Source: Macrocystis pyrifera (Eukaryota; Sar; Phaeophyceae; Laminariales; Laminariaceae). From it: a DNA stretch of 64,000 nucleotides. The DNA lies in the NCBI GenBank assembly GCA_031763025.1, contig JASSKH010000028.1, forward strand, positions 1,674,001 to 1,738,000, read 5' to 3'. The notes beneath the pieces are model-generated. The model had not been told where the DNA came from. It ran no database searches and saw only the letters and a program-made list of their open reading frames with translations. Positions 33,815-43,394 of this stretch are shown one piece after another (position 1 is the stretch's first letter; each line of letters opens with the position of its first letter). Both the position numbers and the translations under genes were made by a program.

Positions 33815-34465
33815 TGCTCTTCTGCGGATGATGTGCTGGCACCGCGAGGAAGGTGCCGCTCGTACACGAAACTTGACAGTCGAATGATTTCGGGGTGATT
33901 TCGGGGTGATTTCGGCCGCTTCGCCAATGACATGCGCCGACTTTAAAACCCGTACTTTTATCTCGGTCGGTAAATCGTGTCAAGTTATAGGGTTTGACCA
34001 ATGAAAGCGCGCCGACTTCAAGATTCTCACCCGACCTATAGGCCCAGTAGTGTTGGATCCTCTGGGTGGATCTCATAGGAGCAGGGAGGATCCCCGGTGT
34101 GGGAACGCCTTCGGTCTCGGGTACAGAGCCAGCGACGAGGTTCCAGGTCCGCGGTGTTTACTAAACACCACCAAGTGAAGAAACAAAAGTCAAAGCCAAG
34201 GGATCTGTGATACCTGTCCTATCGACCCCCAGCCCCTTGGGCCCTGCCTTGCCCGTCGTGCCTGTCATCGTGTCTGTGGTGCTTCGTTGAGTGTTCACGC
34301 TGGCTGCTTGCATCTACCGCATTGCATCGACCCACGTTGTGCGTGACCCGATCATTACTGCTTGAAGGCACTTCCTCGAACTCTCAAACAACAGATGAGT
34401 CGGCCTCAGAGATCTCACGAACGCAGGTCCTTTTTAGGGTCTGAGAGCTGTACCCTGCTGTAACA

Positions 34466-34529
34466 AGCTGAACCCGGGAAGATCGAAGTGCATTGCAGGA
34501 GATCGGAGTGTTCGCAAAACGTGTGCAGG
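34466..34529 (-). repeat. Right half of the palindromic repeat
   Basis: Inverse of 29,222-29,283. It is followed by two further degenerate copies of GCAAAACGTGTGCA. Confidence 0.6.
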
Positions 34530-35170
34530 AGAGCAAAACGTGTGCAAGGGATCGGAGCGTTTGCAAAACTGACGTAATGTCATCGTGTTCTTAGTATAAT
34601 CTCACGTTTGATCTTGCAAAATACTTTATTGCATACTTGATTTATGCATACATCCACATGTTTTTGTTGTTGCCTGCCTTGTATGATGGTGATACGTGCC
34701 GTATGCTGTTATATATTCACGCTGCCAATGGTACTCTGCTTGTTTGTTTCGTAAGGCGTTGAAGATGCTTATCTGGTCAATACATGCAGGCATACTCGTT
34801 GCTCGTGCTCCGTTTGCCTGTTGCTCGTGCTCGTCTGTTCGCTCGTTGTTCATGATCGCACACTCGTGCATGTTCGTTAATAAATGACTGCATGCTATTG
34901 ACCACATATTGTCTTCAAAACCGAATGCAACTGACAGGTATCGGTACAAGCCAAAGGTGCCGTACGTACTAATACACGCATGCTCTCGTGTACCGTTTGC
35001 TTGGTTAGGTGATACCGGAAACCAACAATGTTGAGGCTTGCGCCGTTTAGGCGTACGTAACCCTAGAGAACAATGAACCCCTGGACAACACACCCTGTGC
35101 ATTGTCGGCTGGCAAACATAAAACGTTTAATAAAACCACGTATATTTTGGTGACTAGTATTCTTGCCACG
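34530..35170. other. No supported gene
   Basis: A 158-codon minus frame (34,626-35,102) has no motif and no splice context. Confidence 0.35.
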
Positions 35171-35386
35171 ATGCTTGTAGACTACATCAGTAGCAATAGA
35201 CCAATCGTCGTATTATGCACACCAAATGGAAAGTCCGATGCACGTTTGACCCTCTTCGATGTCTCCGGTCGTACCATTTTCTGTGTTGAATACCAACCGA
35301 GCGTTGCGCTCGAGTACCAGGTACAACACTTGAAGGACCGAAAGCCAAGCATAAGAGGATTGGACAAGAAAAACTGGAGCAGATGA
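35171..35386 (+). CDS. Candidate exon or small ORF, unknown
   Basis: From the ATG at 35,171 the frame encodes 71 residues of normal composition (ISSNRPIVVLCTPNGK, LTLFDVSGRTIFCVEYQ) ending at TGA 35,386. The base before ACTACATC could be an acceptor (CTTGTAG) and CAG|GTACAA near 35,321 a donor, so it may be internal. Protein-like open segments also occur at about 36,003-36,138 and 36,160-36,495, but I cannot chain them. Function unknown. Confidence 0.3.
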   Translation: MLVDYISSNRPIVVLCTPNGKSDARLTLFDVSGRTIFCVEYQPSVALEYQVQHLKDRKPSIRGLDKKNWSR

Positions 35387-36585
35387 AGATCGGCTATGCA
35401 AGCCCTCGGGGGGCACGGGTCACACGGGGTGACATAGTTTCAGCTGGACGATGATGAGCTTGCACACAACGGAGGAAGGTGTGGGTTGCTGTGTCCGGAG
35501 GGTTCGGGCTCGATGACAGATACACGATGCAGCCCAACCTGATTAGCACCAGGCCAACAGGTATGGAGCGCGTAAAACACAACCGTGGTGATCTCTTTTT
35601 CTGATGTCGTAGCCATAGTCGAAAATGCTGATATTTTTCTTGCTGTACGTTATTCCTCGAGCGCAAGAAAAAAAATGGCGGGGTAGGCTGTGTCGCCCTG
35701 ATTGACTTAAAATTTAAGTCACACACCAACGCTAAATAACTCGCGCAGCGCATGCCGTATTATGCTGGACCACCGATGTAAGACCAGGGACATGGACCCA
35801 ACGAGATACCGGTAGCAAGCATGACATGGCGCACACCAGTGACGAGCTGCCCGGTGTTTTCGGAAAGGCTTGGAATCTGAGTATTAATAGTAAATTGATT
35901 GTTGTGTTGTATTCATTTAGACTACCATGGAAAGTATTGCGGTGGGCTGTCAATATATGTACGACTCCATTATTAATAGTCAGCCGAACCTGATCGACTG
36001 TCAGTATTTTCGTTGTCACATATCACATGCACTGGTGTTGTTGAAGAATGTCTCGCTGCTGGTATCGAAACAGCAGTAGTAGGGAGTACTTTCGAATCTC
36101 GTTGCGGGATGAGCGCCTCCAGTAGATGGTGCCAAGTGTGAAGCTGGACGGAGTTACTGATGAGTCTACCATGCCACGAACACTTGTCTACCGCCGCCCG
36201 GAGCAAAGTCGCCTCAACTCGGAAATACCCAGAAGAGCCGTATCTCCGTCTCTACAATGCTATCATTAGTCTAAACACTACGCACGATGCTCAAAAAGAT
36301 AAAAAGAATGGTACTGACGACCTGCACCGCCGTACACTATTAATATTAATATTAGCCAAAGAACATGTAATTTGGAAAAAAATACAGGAACCATACTGCC
36401 GCAGCAAATTGTCAACACCGCTGCCTCCCGGCATGAAGTACTGCTGTGAAGCCGGTCAGCTGTCCGGTACAGCAATCAGATTTTTATTGGGGTGAAAGCA
36501 CCGCATGAAAGCTACGGTGAAACTGAGAACTATACAAAAACTTACATGTTCACAACATAGCTGGTGTTGTGGTCTTCTCGAACCC
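35387..36585. other. Mostly non-coding; weak exon candidates
   Basis: Plus-strand open segments at about 36,003-36,138 (contains TGVVEECLAAGIETAVVG) and 36,160-36,495 look modestly protein-like. No splice-consistent model was found. Confidence 0.3.
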
Positions 36586-36690
36586 GGTACGTTGGCATTT
36601 CACTTGCTTTACCCGGCATTCACCGGTACGTTGGCATTTCACTTGCTTTACCCGGCATTCACCGGTACGCTGGCATTTCGCTTGCTTTCG
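36586..36690 (+). repeat. 39-bp tandem repeat, 2.7 copies
   Basis: Unit GGTACGTTGGCATTTCACTT plus 19 further bases. The first two copies (36,586 and 36,625) are identical; the third, from 36,664, is partial and diverged. Confidence 0.9.
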
Positions 36691-36859
36691 TGCTTTACTC
36701 ACTGGTTTGTCTGCAAATTATAATAAATCAGAACGGACACTGGCTGTAATGATTTAGTTGGGTATAAAGAACGGTATGGCACACACATATAAGAGTTATG
36801 TACTACTACGACTCATACCCGTGGGGTCTACATAGATTATATATACATCCAGTAGTATA

Positions 36860-37050
36860 TGTAACTTCCCGTAGGGAGGTGGAGTTTGTGGAGGCGTTTT
36901 GGAATTCGAAGAAATTCGGCAAAATCGTGAGACGAGGCGAGATCAGACGTCAGTTGAAAGCGTCTAGCCACCAGAGCTGCTAGGTCTTAGACGGCCGCTG
37001 CGGCAACGAGAATTCGTAGCAGTAGTGGGCCCAGACAATTGATCGACTTT
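36860..37050 (+). repeat. YR-2 split repeat A1
   Basis: 191 bp starting TGTAACTTCCCGTAGGGAGG, matching A2 with only about five differences. Probably holds the promoter for gag immediately downstream. Confidence 0.92.
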
Positions 37051-37057
37051 ACAACAG

Positions 37058-38437
37058 TTGTTGGCGAGCAACCACGCGATCGCGGCTCGGTTGGCATGCC
37101 TAGAAAACATCCAGGCTCACCCGCAGCAGCAGGAGCAAAAGCAGCAGCAGCTGCCACAAGAAATTCAACCACTACAACAGGTGGCCCAACCCCCTGGGGG
37201 CGCTATCGCCGGCGGCCTGTTGGCCCCGTGGGCCGGCGGGGCCATGGGAGGCCAGCTGCTGCCAGCTTCGCATGACGCAAACCAGCAAGCTGCGATCTCC
37301 GCGGGCGTCAAAGCGACCGCAAAGCAGGCGGCCGACCTATGGCACGCACCGGAAGGTCCAAAATGTTTCATCGCGAGGGGAGGCTTCAACATGCAGGAGG
37401 TGGTAACCCGTCCACTCCTCCTCATGGCGCTCAACTAGGTGGCCTATGTCGCCGACGCCGTTACACAGCAGCTTGGATCTCTGTCGGAATTCGCGGTTGA
37501 GGCTTCTTACCCTCCTCTGCCAGCCGGACAGGAGCCGTTGGACATGCCGGCCGAAGTACACTTCGCCACGTTCGTTGCAGCGTTGATGGCGACCCTCGAG
37601 TACGGGATGGAGGGTGCGCAGGCTGTATGCAGGAACTGGGTGCGGACAGTGCGGGAGGAGCTTGAGCAGCTGCAAAAGTCGGTGGAGGTTTACCTGCGTA
37701 GGCACTATAAAACACTCCTGGACCACAAGGACAAGGTCCGCGAAGTGCTTATCGCAGCCATGAACGTCGGTCTGCAGGTGGGGATGATCGACCTCGCGAA
37801 GCAGGGTGGCGTCCTGCACCGGAAGCACAGATACGCAGCTCCCCCGGCCGGCACAGGCGTCCCCATGGCCCCTCTGGCGTTCACACGGCTTTGAGAGCTG
37901 GCAGAGGAAGGCGCTGGCTCCAGTCTCACTGCGCGTCAGAGCTTCTGGACGCAGGCGCCTGAAAACTCAGGCTCCAAGAGGAAGGGAGCCCCTAACGCGG
38001 GAGGGCAGCGGAGTGCCTAAACGCAAGCCCGGGCCGGCGCCAGAGGAGGAGGCGGGTCCACGTTCAAGGCTCGCATGCTGGAGCGGGGGACTCCGCCCGG
38101 CGTGTGCGATTTTGCATGGCGCGGCGATCCGTGCCCGCGCGTAAACTGCACGTTTTCCCACCTCCTGTCCGCCGGAAAAGGTCCGTCGGTCGCCGGGCCG
38201 CAACTGCAGCTCCAAGCACTGCAGCCGCCGCCGCCATCGCCACCGCCGCCCCCGGCGCTGCTGCACCAGCCTCCGCAGTATCAGGCGGCCGCGGCGGCCG
38301 GCGGGGAACGGCAGCAGGAGGGGGGGGGGGTGTCACGTCAGCCGAGCGTCGCACGGTTCAGCAGAAACTACGTGGTCGGCGGCCGGGGAGGTGCGTCCGC
38401 CGGGGGTGGAGCGGGCCGAGGGAATGGCAGCACCTGA
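37058..38437 (+). pseudogene. gag: YR-2 gag-like gene with CCCH finger, broken
   Basis: One frame runs from just after A1 through a Gln-rich start (HPQQQEQKQQQ), a Gly/Ala region and a helical part (RNWVRTVREELEQLQKSVEV). It then reaches a finger CDFAWRGDPCPRVNCTFSH (C-x8-C-x4-C-x3-H, about 38,107-38,163). A Pro/Gly-rich tail ends at 38,437. In-frame stops: TAG 37,436, TGA 37,892, TAA 38,019. The TAG at 37,436 falls between ALN and VAYVADA, and the frame is perfect on both sides. Role by position: capsid/nucleocapsid. Confidence 0.7.
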
Positions 38438-38739
38438 CAATACGGGCTCTGCCATCCGGCAGGGCCGACCGAAGGGGGGGGCAGGGGCGGCCGGAGAATG
38501 GATAGTTTTCGGAGACGCCAGGAGGGCCATGGGAATTCTCCATTCACCCACTCCCGGGTCGGTATCGCCGGCTCTGTTTCACGGTGAGAGTCAGGTACCG
38601 AGAAACAGAATCAGTGACGCAAGCAGCAGATCATTTGAGACAGCGCCTCGACAAGAGACCGTAAGGCAAGAAGAAAAAATGATCCACGCAGGAGCTCAGG
38701 GTTGCAGCAAGCCAACCCACTCGTCCCATCCACCCTCGC

Positions 38740-39435
38740 ATGACCGACACACGCACCCTACCACCCCCCACCGCAGTGCGCACGCATCCCTATTGCCAGC
38801 CAGGTCGTTCCACCCAGCTTTGCAAAACCCATACGCCTCACCCCCCGCAAAAAAACACCGAGACATATCAAGACGCGTACGCGAAAGCGAATAACCAGAA
38901 GAAGGGAGTACTTGATAAAAGGGACATTCAGCCTGAACAGAGGGCCAGATTACCCCACTTCTTTGCGAATCGGGACAGTACCGAGGTTGCGGAAGGTTCA
39001 GTACAGCAGGCTTGGTGTGGACAGAGGGCCAGATTACCCCCTTCCGACGGAAACCGAGACAGTATCGGCTACGCGGAAGACCCACACCACTGCACAGAAC
39101 AGCTTGAGCAGAGGGCCAGAATACCCCACTTTCACGCGAATCGATACAGTGTCGATCCCGCAGAAGGCTCAAATCAGAAGGGCCGTCCACCCGTTCAGTA
39201 CAGAGAAATCCCCACACCAGCACAGTCGTCACACATAGCCTGGCAGAGAGAGCAAGGGCAAGCCCAGCCACCCTTGCAGCAGTTAGTTGAATCTGCGCTC
39301 GCTGCGGTCGACGCGCGGGAGAGTAGCGGGTCAGCGCGCTCACGGCTTCCTAATGGAGAGTCGCTCAGTCGAAAACGATCAGAACGCATGATACAACAAT
39401 GGCACGCAGAAAAAAAAAAAACACGGAAAGGATGA
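38740..39435 (+). pseudogene. YR-2 spacer ORF with three 28-residue repeats
   Basis: The frame contains three repeats of 28-29 residues (QRARLPHFFANRD, QRARLPPSDGNRD, QRARIPHFHANRY), starting at 38,938, 39,022 and 39,109, i.e. an 84-87-bp tandem duplication. It ends with a basic segment at 39,435 near an A-run. It occupies the place of the minisatellite region of YR-1, between the finger and RT. Function unknown. Confidence 0.5.
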
Positions 39436-39493
39436 TCTTGACGCACGAGAAAGAGAAGAACTGCTTTGTACGCTCGCTAACTTTTGCACAACC

Positions 39494-41541
39494 ATGATGC
39501 GCGATAAGCAAGGAGTCGTGGGGGACGTAGCTCGAGCATTAGGAGGATCCCTGGTCGCACCGCCGATAGACCCCGCACACATAAAACGATACTTCGGAGA
39601 CCTGAAAGGTTTCGGGGCGGTGGACGAGCTCGTCGCGATCGTCACGGGGGGGGTACCGGTGAACGCAGCAGCGGGCGGGTGTAGATCTAGAGCGCGCAGT
39701 ACAATACGGAAACCACCCCAGTGTCAGCGAGCATTTGCCAGCCGTCTGGGAAAAAATTGGCGAATACGTAAGACGTGAAAAATGCTTAGTGATCCAAAAG
39801 TCATCTGCGCACGAAATCCCTAATCTGCGAGTGTCCCCGTTGGTGGCAGTAGTGACACACAAGGTTGGGATCATACATGATTTGTCGTTCGATGAACAGA
39901 GTCGAGGGGAGAAAGGTGGACTCAACGGCGACACCAACCCTGACACTGTCCGCCAATGCCTGTGCGCACACGCGCTGCCCAAATTCTTGGACGAATTCGT
40001 GAACTGAGAAAAAAAAGTTCCCAGTTGAGAGGATACTGATGCGTAAGGCCGACGTGTCGGATGCCTTTAGGAACGTGCTGGTGGATCCGGACCAAGCACA
40101 CAATTTTTGCTACACCGTGTGAGATCTGGTCGTGATTGAGTTTCGTTTAACGTTCGGATGGTCGGGATCGCCGGGTTTCTGGGGTGTCATATGGACCGCG
40201 GCCGAACACGCGCACTGCAACACCACAAAGTCGAGCAAGCTACTAGAGGAAGGAAAAAGTATGATGGCCCACGTTAAGGTGGTAGATCGATGGGAAGAAG
40301 GCACACCCGCGCCGATTCCCCCAGACGCCAAAATTAGAGCACACAGCGGGGGAGATATTTCTGACCCATTTTTCACAACCGTGTATGTAGACGACTACCT
40401 CCTAATCAGGGTTCAACAATCAGACGACGACAAGTCCGCCCTGATCGCAGCAGCCTCTCTTTCCTCGGATCACGTGCGCTTATTTGGTCGCGGGGAGGAG
40501 GGAGTTACGCCCATCTTAGCCCCGAAAAAGAGTACGGACTGGGACTCCACGATTGACGCGTTAGGGTTCACTATCAACTCGCATACAGTGAGAATCTCTT
40601 TCCCGCGCGAAAAAGCTGACGCTATATGAAGGTTGCTGCTGGAGCAGTGGCCCTTGAACAGAAAGCGAGCGACCGCAAGGGACGTTCTCAGCATGGCCGG
40701 AAAGCTGTGGAACCTCACGTACGTGGTGCGAGCGGGCAGGTATTTCGTATGGAGGCTGTTGCGTCTGATCGGATTACACGATGCGAGCGCAAGGAAAACC
40801 CCAAAGCGCATGGTAGAGTTTGGCAGAGAGTTTCACGCTGACCTCTTGTTTTAGAAGTGGGCGATAGATCACGAGCTTCTAGTAGAAGGAGAGACGCTTA
40901 GTGCGCCCTGTTACACGGCGATAACACGACCCGCCAAAAGGCACTACCTGTCGGACGCGAGTTTCGAGGCTGTGGGAGGATTCCGTGCTGAGAAGAAGGG
41001 TTTTTGGAGATACGACTTGCCGATAGAGCTTACTGCCGAACTTAAAAGGAAAACCTATCTACAGGAGACCTGTACCATCACCATCAACCTGTTAGAATTA
41101 CTGGGAATGGTGGTGACTGCGTGGGTCATGCTATAATTGGTGGGAGACCGCCCGGATGCGGCAGGGGACCCGATCTTGATGCGAGGGGACAGCATGGCCG
41201 CCGTATCATGGGTAGGGCGAAGCGGTGGGGCGACAGACAAAAGGGCGTGCTTACTCATGAGAATGTTGGGGCGCCTTGAACTCGCGGGAGGTTGGAACCA
41301 CACTGCGAAACATATTCCGGGCGTGCAGAACATTTTAGCTGATGGGATTTCACGGTGGCCTAGAAAGATACTGGCAGGCAAGGTCAGGGAGCTGACCCAC
41401 TCTAGCGAGTGGTACGAACAACCCATTGGTCGGCGGGGTTCGGGGATTTTCGATGTCGTGCTCCAGACAAAGAACATCCCCACTAAACACGACGACATTA
41501 TATGGAACCTCATGATGAACGACGCAGAAGAACTCGGTTGA
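39494..41541 (+). pseudogene. YR-2 reverse transcriptase-RNase H, broken
   Basis: The region is homologous to YR-1 RT. It shows IKRYFGDLKGFGAVDEL, IIHDLSFDEQ, ADVSDAFRNV, LTFGWSGSPGFWG and the catalytic VYVDDYLL (about 40,384). RNase H follows with LSDASFEAVGG (about 40,949), INLLELLGMV, LMRGDSMAAV and HIPGVQNILADGISRW (about 41,310). Frameshifts occur near 39,670 and 40,010-40,030, and stops at about 40,120 (TGA), 40,627 (TGA), 40,852 (TAG) and 41,134 (TAA). It is dead but well preserved. Confidence 0.85.
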
Positions 41542-41659
41542 CTCGCGCGCTTTTTATAATGCATGTCTCGCTCAACACATGGTATGCATACCACACGCCC
41601 ACGCGCCTAACAGGAACAGGGAACGACAACGGGGGAAAGAAGGAAGATGTGGCGAGGTT

Positions 41660-42613
41660 GGTCGAAACGCTTGTGCTTGGTTAAGTCGCGAAGAGTACAT
41701 AGACAACTACTTAGCGAAGTGGAACACCTGGGTGAAAGAGAGACAAGCACAGGGGAAAGGGCCGTGGTTGCAGACAATTGACGATCCCGATGCAACGCTG
41801 ACGTAACTGCTCGAATTCATGACGTCCCGCTGTTTCGTGCATAATAACCAGTAATCGACCGTCAGAGGGTACCCTGAGAAAGGGATAGACAGGGCGCACG
41901 GTATGTCTAAAAAGAAAAGACAAGTGAGATTGCCCCTGACGTGGGCTATGCTCGCGGAAGGGCGACAGACAGTCGTGAGTATGGCAGACGGGGGTTACGT
42001 GATGTGGCTAGGACTCGCCGTGTCGTATTCCCTTTTGTGTCGAGCGTCAGAGTCATGGGCGTACGCAAACGGACAGGTTCATCCCGAGTTGTGTCTGACG
42101 CGGAAATGCATTTCTTTCTTTCACAAGGGGGTGCAGGTGGCGTTTGAGAACAGAGTGATCGCCACAGCAGTGCAAGTAAAGTTTTTGGCGTCAAAGTGCG
42201 ACCAAAAAGGGGCAGGGTGCACCATCACGCGCACACGCCTCGTAAAAGAGAAGATGTCGGGGGGGGCGCAGATGGGGGCGTTCGAAACTCTGCTCGAACT
42301 GCTGGACGTATACCCCTTGCTACCAGCGGAAGCGCCGTTGACCGTTAGGAGCACCACGGTCGGGTGGAAAGTGTTTACTAGGACGGAAGCGGTCGCTGCG
42401 CTGAGACTCATGGTAGGTAGCAGCGGTAGAGACCCCGTGCAGTTCACACTGCACTCAGGAAGAATCGGGGGGGGCACTCAGCTTGCGTCCCAAGGAATCT
42501 CGGAGTTGCAAATTCAGCGCGCAGGAAGGTGGAAGTCTCGGGCGTTTATGACGTACGTGAGGGAGGCAGGGGAAGACGCCAACTCCGTTTCTGTTGCACT
42601 CGCCAAAACGTAG
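41660..42613 (+). pseudogene. YR-2 tyrosine recombinase (catalytic domain intact)
   Basis: From 41,903 a 236-codon frame carries the catalytic domain: first Arg in LLCRASESW, HxxR as HSGRIGGG, GRW, and the nucleophile Tyr in AFMTYVRE. The core-binding N-terminus lies upstream (YIDNYLAKWNTWV; LLEFMTSRCF) but is cut by two TAA codons (about 41,804 and 41,852). The enzyme family integrates circular cDNA by site-specific recombination. Ends 59 bp before B1. Confidence 0.8.
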
Positions 42614-42671
42614 GATAACAGTGATAGCATCAAACGATGTTTGGAGTGGTCAGGCTGGCCATATGGGGTGC

Positions 42672-42896
42672 GTGTTAGATAGCCTCGCAGAGATTGGAGC
42701 GAGGCCATCAGAGTTCGGGCTAGCCTGATCCATGAAATGTAGGAGGGTTTTCATAAAAGGTAGAAGGGGGGATATGAACGGGGCTTCTGACGGTGTGAGT
42801 AACCGTTCGTATCATATTTGGGTTTTTACTGAATTTGCAGAACAAGGGTAGTCTTCATGTGAAAAATTAATTCAGAATTCTTGATCCACAACAAAA
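42672..42896 (+). repeat. YR-2 split repeat B1
   Basis: 225 bp starting GTGTTAGATAGCCTCGCAG, matching B2 and directly abutting A2. Confidence 0.92.
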
Positions 42897-43087
42897 TGTA
42901 ACTTCCCGTAGGGAGGTGGAGTTTGTGGAGGCGTTTTGGAATTCGAAGAAGTTGGGCAAAATCGTGAGACGAGGCGAGATCAGACGTCAGTTGAAAGCGT
43001 CTAGCCACCAGAGCTGCTTGGTCTTAGACGGCCGCTGCGGCAACTAGAATTCGTAGCAGTAGTGGGCCCAGACAATTGATCGACTTT
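42897..43087 (+). repeat. YR-2 split repeat A2
   Basis: 191 bp matching A1. It sits between B1 and a C-run, with B2 83 bp further on. Confidence 0.92.
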
Positions 43088-43170
43088 CCCCCCCGCCCGC
43101 CCTGTTGCTCAAGAGGGGGGGGAATCAGGTTGCAACAAGTGGGTGTAATTTGTTTGGGTGTTGGTTGTGA

Positions 43171-43394
43171 GTGTTAGATGGCCTCGCAGAGATTGGAGCG
43201 AGGCCATCAGAGTTCGGGCTAGCCTGATCCATGAAATGTAGGAGGGTTTTCATAAAAGGTAGAAGGGGGGATATGAACGGGGCTTCTGACGGTGTGAGTG
43301 ATCGTTCGTATCATATTTGGGTTTTTACTGAATTTGCACAACAAGGGTAGTCTTCATGGGAAAAATTAATCCTGAATTCTTGAGCCATAACAAA
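43171..43394 (+). repeat. YR-2 split repeat B2 (right end of element)
   Basis: 224 bp matching B1 and ending ATAACAAA. It marks the right boundary. Confidence 0.9.

Larger units (their letters stand above)
29446..34056. mobile_element. 4.6-kb insertion with 10-bp target duplication, carrying gene B
   Basis: It is bounded by direct copies of ATCCTCTGGG (29,436-29,445 and 34,057-34,066) where copy 1 of the repeat has one. A 9-10-bp duplication is usual for Mutator-like and some other DNA transposons. I see no terminal inverted repeats, so the mechanism is uncertain. Its main content is a spliced minus-strand gene and CTG runs. Confidence 0.5.
29284..34465. repeat. Solo LTR-like element, copy 2, split by a 4.6-kb insertion
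   Basis: The left part (29,284-29,445) and right part (34,057-34,465) together reproduce copy 1. The junction word ATCCTCTGGG is present at both break points. Between them is unrelated sequence. Confidence 0.7.
36860..43394 (+). mobile_element. YR-2: Ngaro-type retrotransposon with split direct repeats
   Basis: The structure is A1 (36,860-37,050), then gag, RT, RNase H, tyrosine recombinase, then B1 (42,672-42,896), A2 (42,897-43,087), 83 bp, and B2 (43,171-43,394). A copies are 191 bp each and B copies 225 and 224 bp. This A1...B1A2B2 arrangement is the known hallmark of PAT/Ngaro elements. No protease or integrase is present. The genes contain TGA, TAG and TAA stops and frameshifts, so this copy is dead, although the recombinase frame is intact over its catalytic part. 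Confidence 0.92.

Noticed and set aside
33699..34076. 125-codon minus frame with poly-Ala
   Set aside because: Kept open by the CTG run and spans the insertion end; no independent support.
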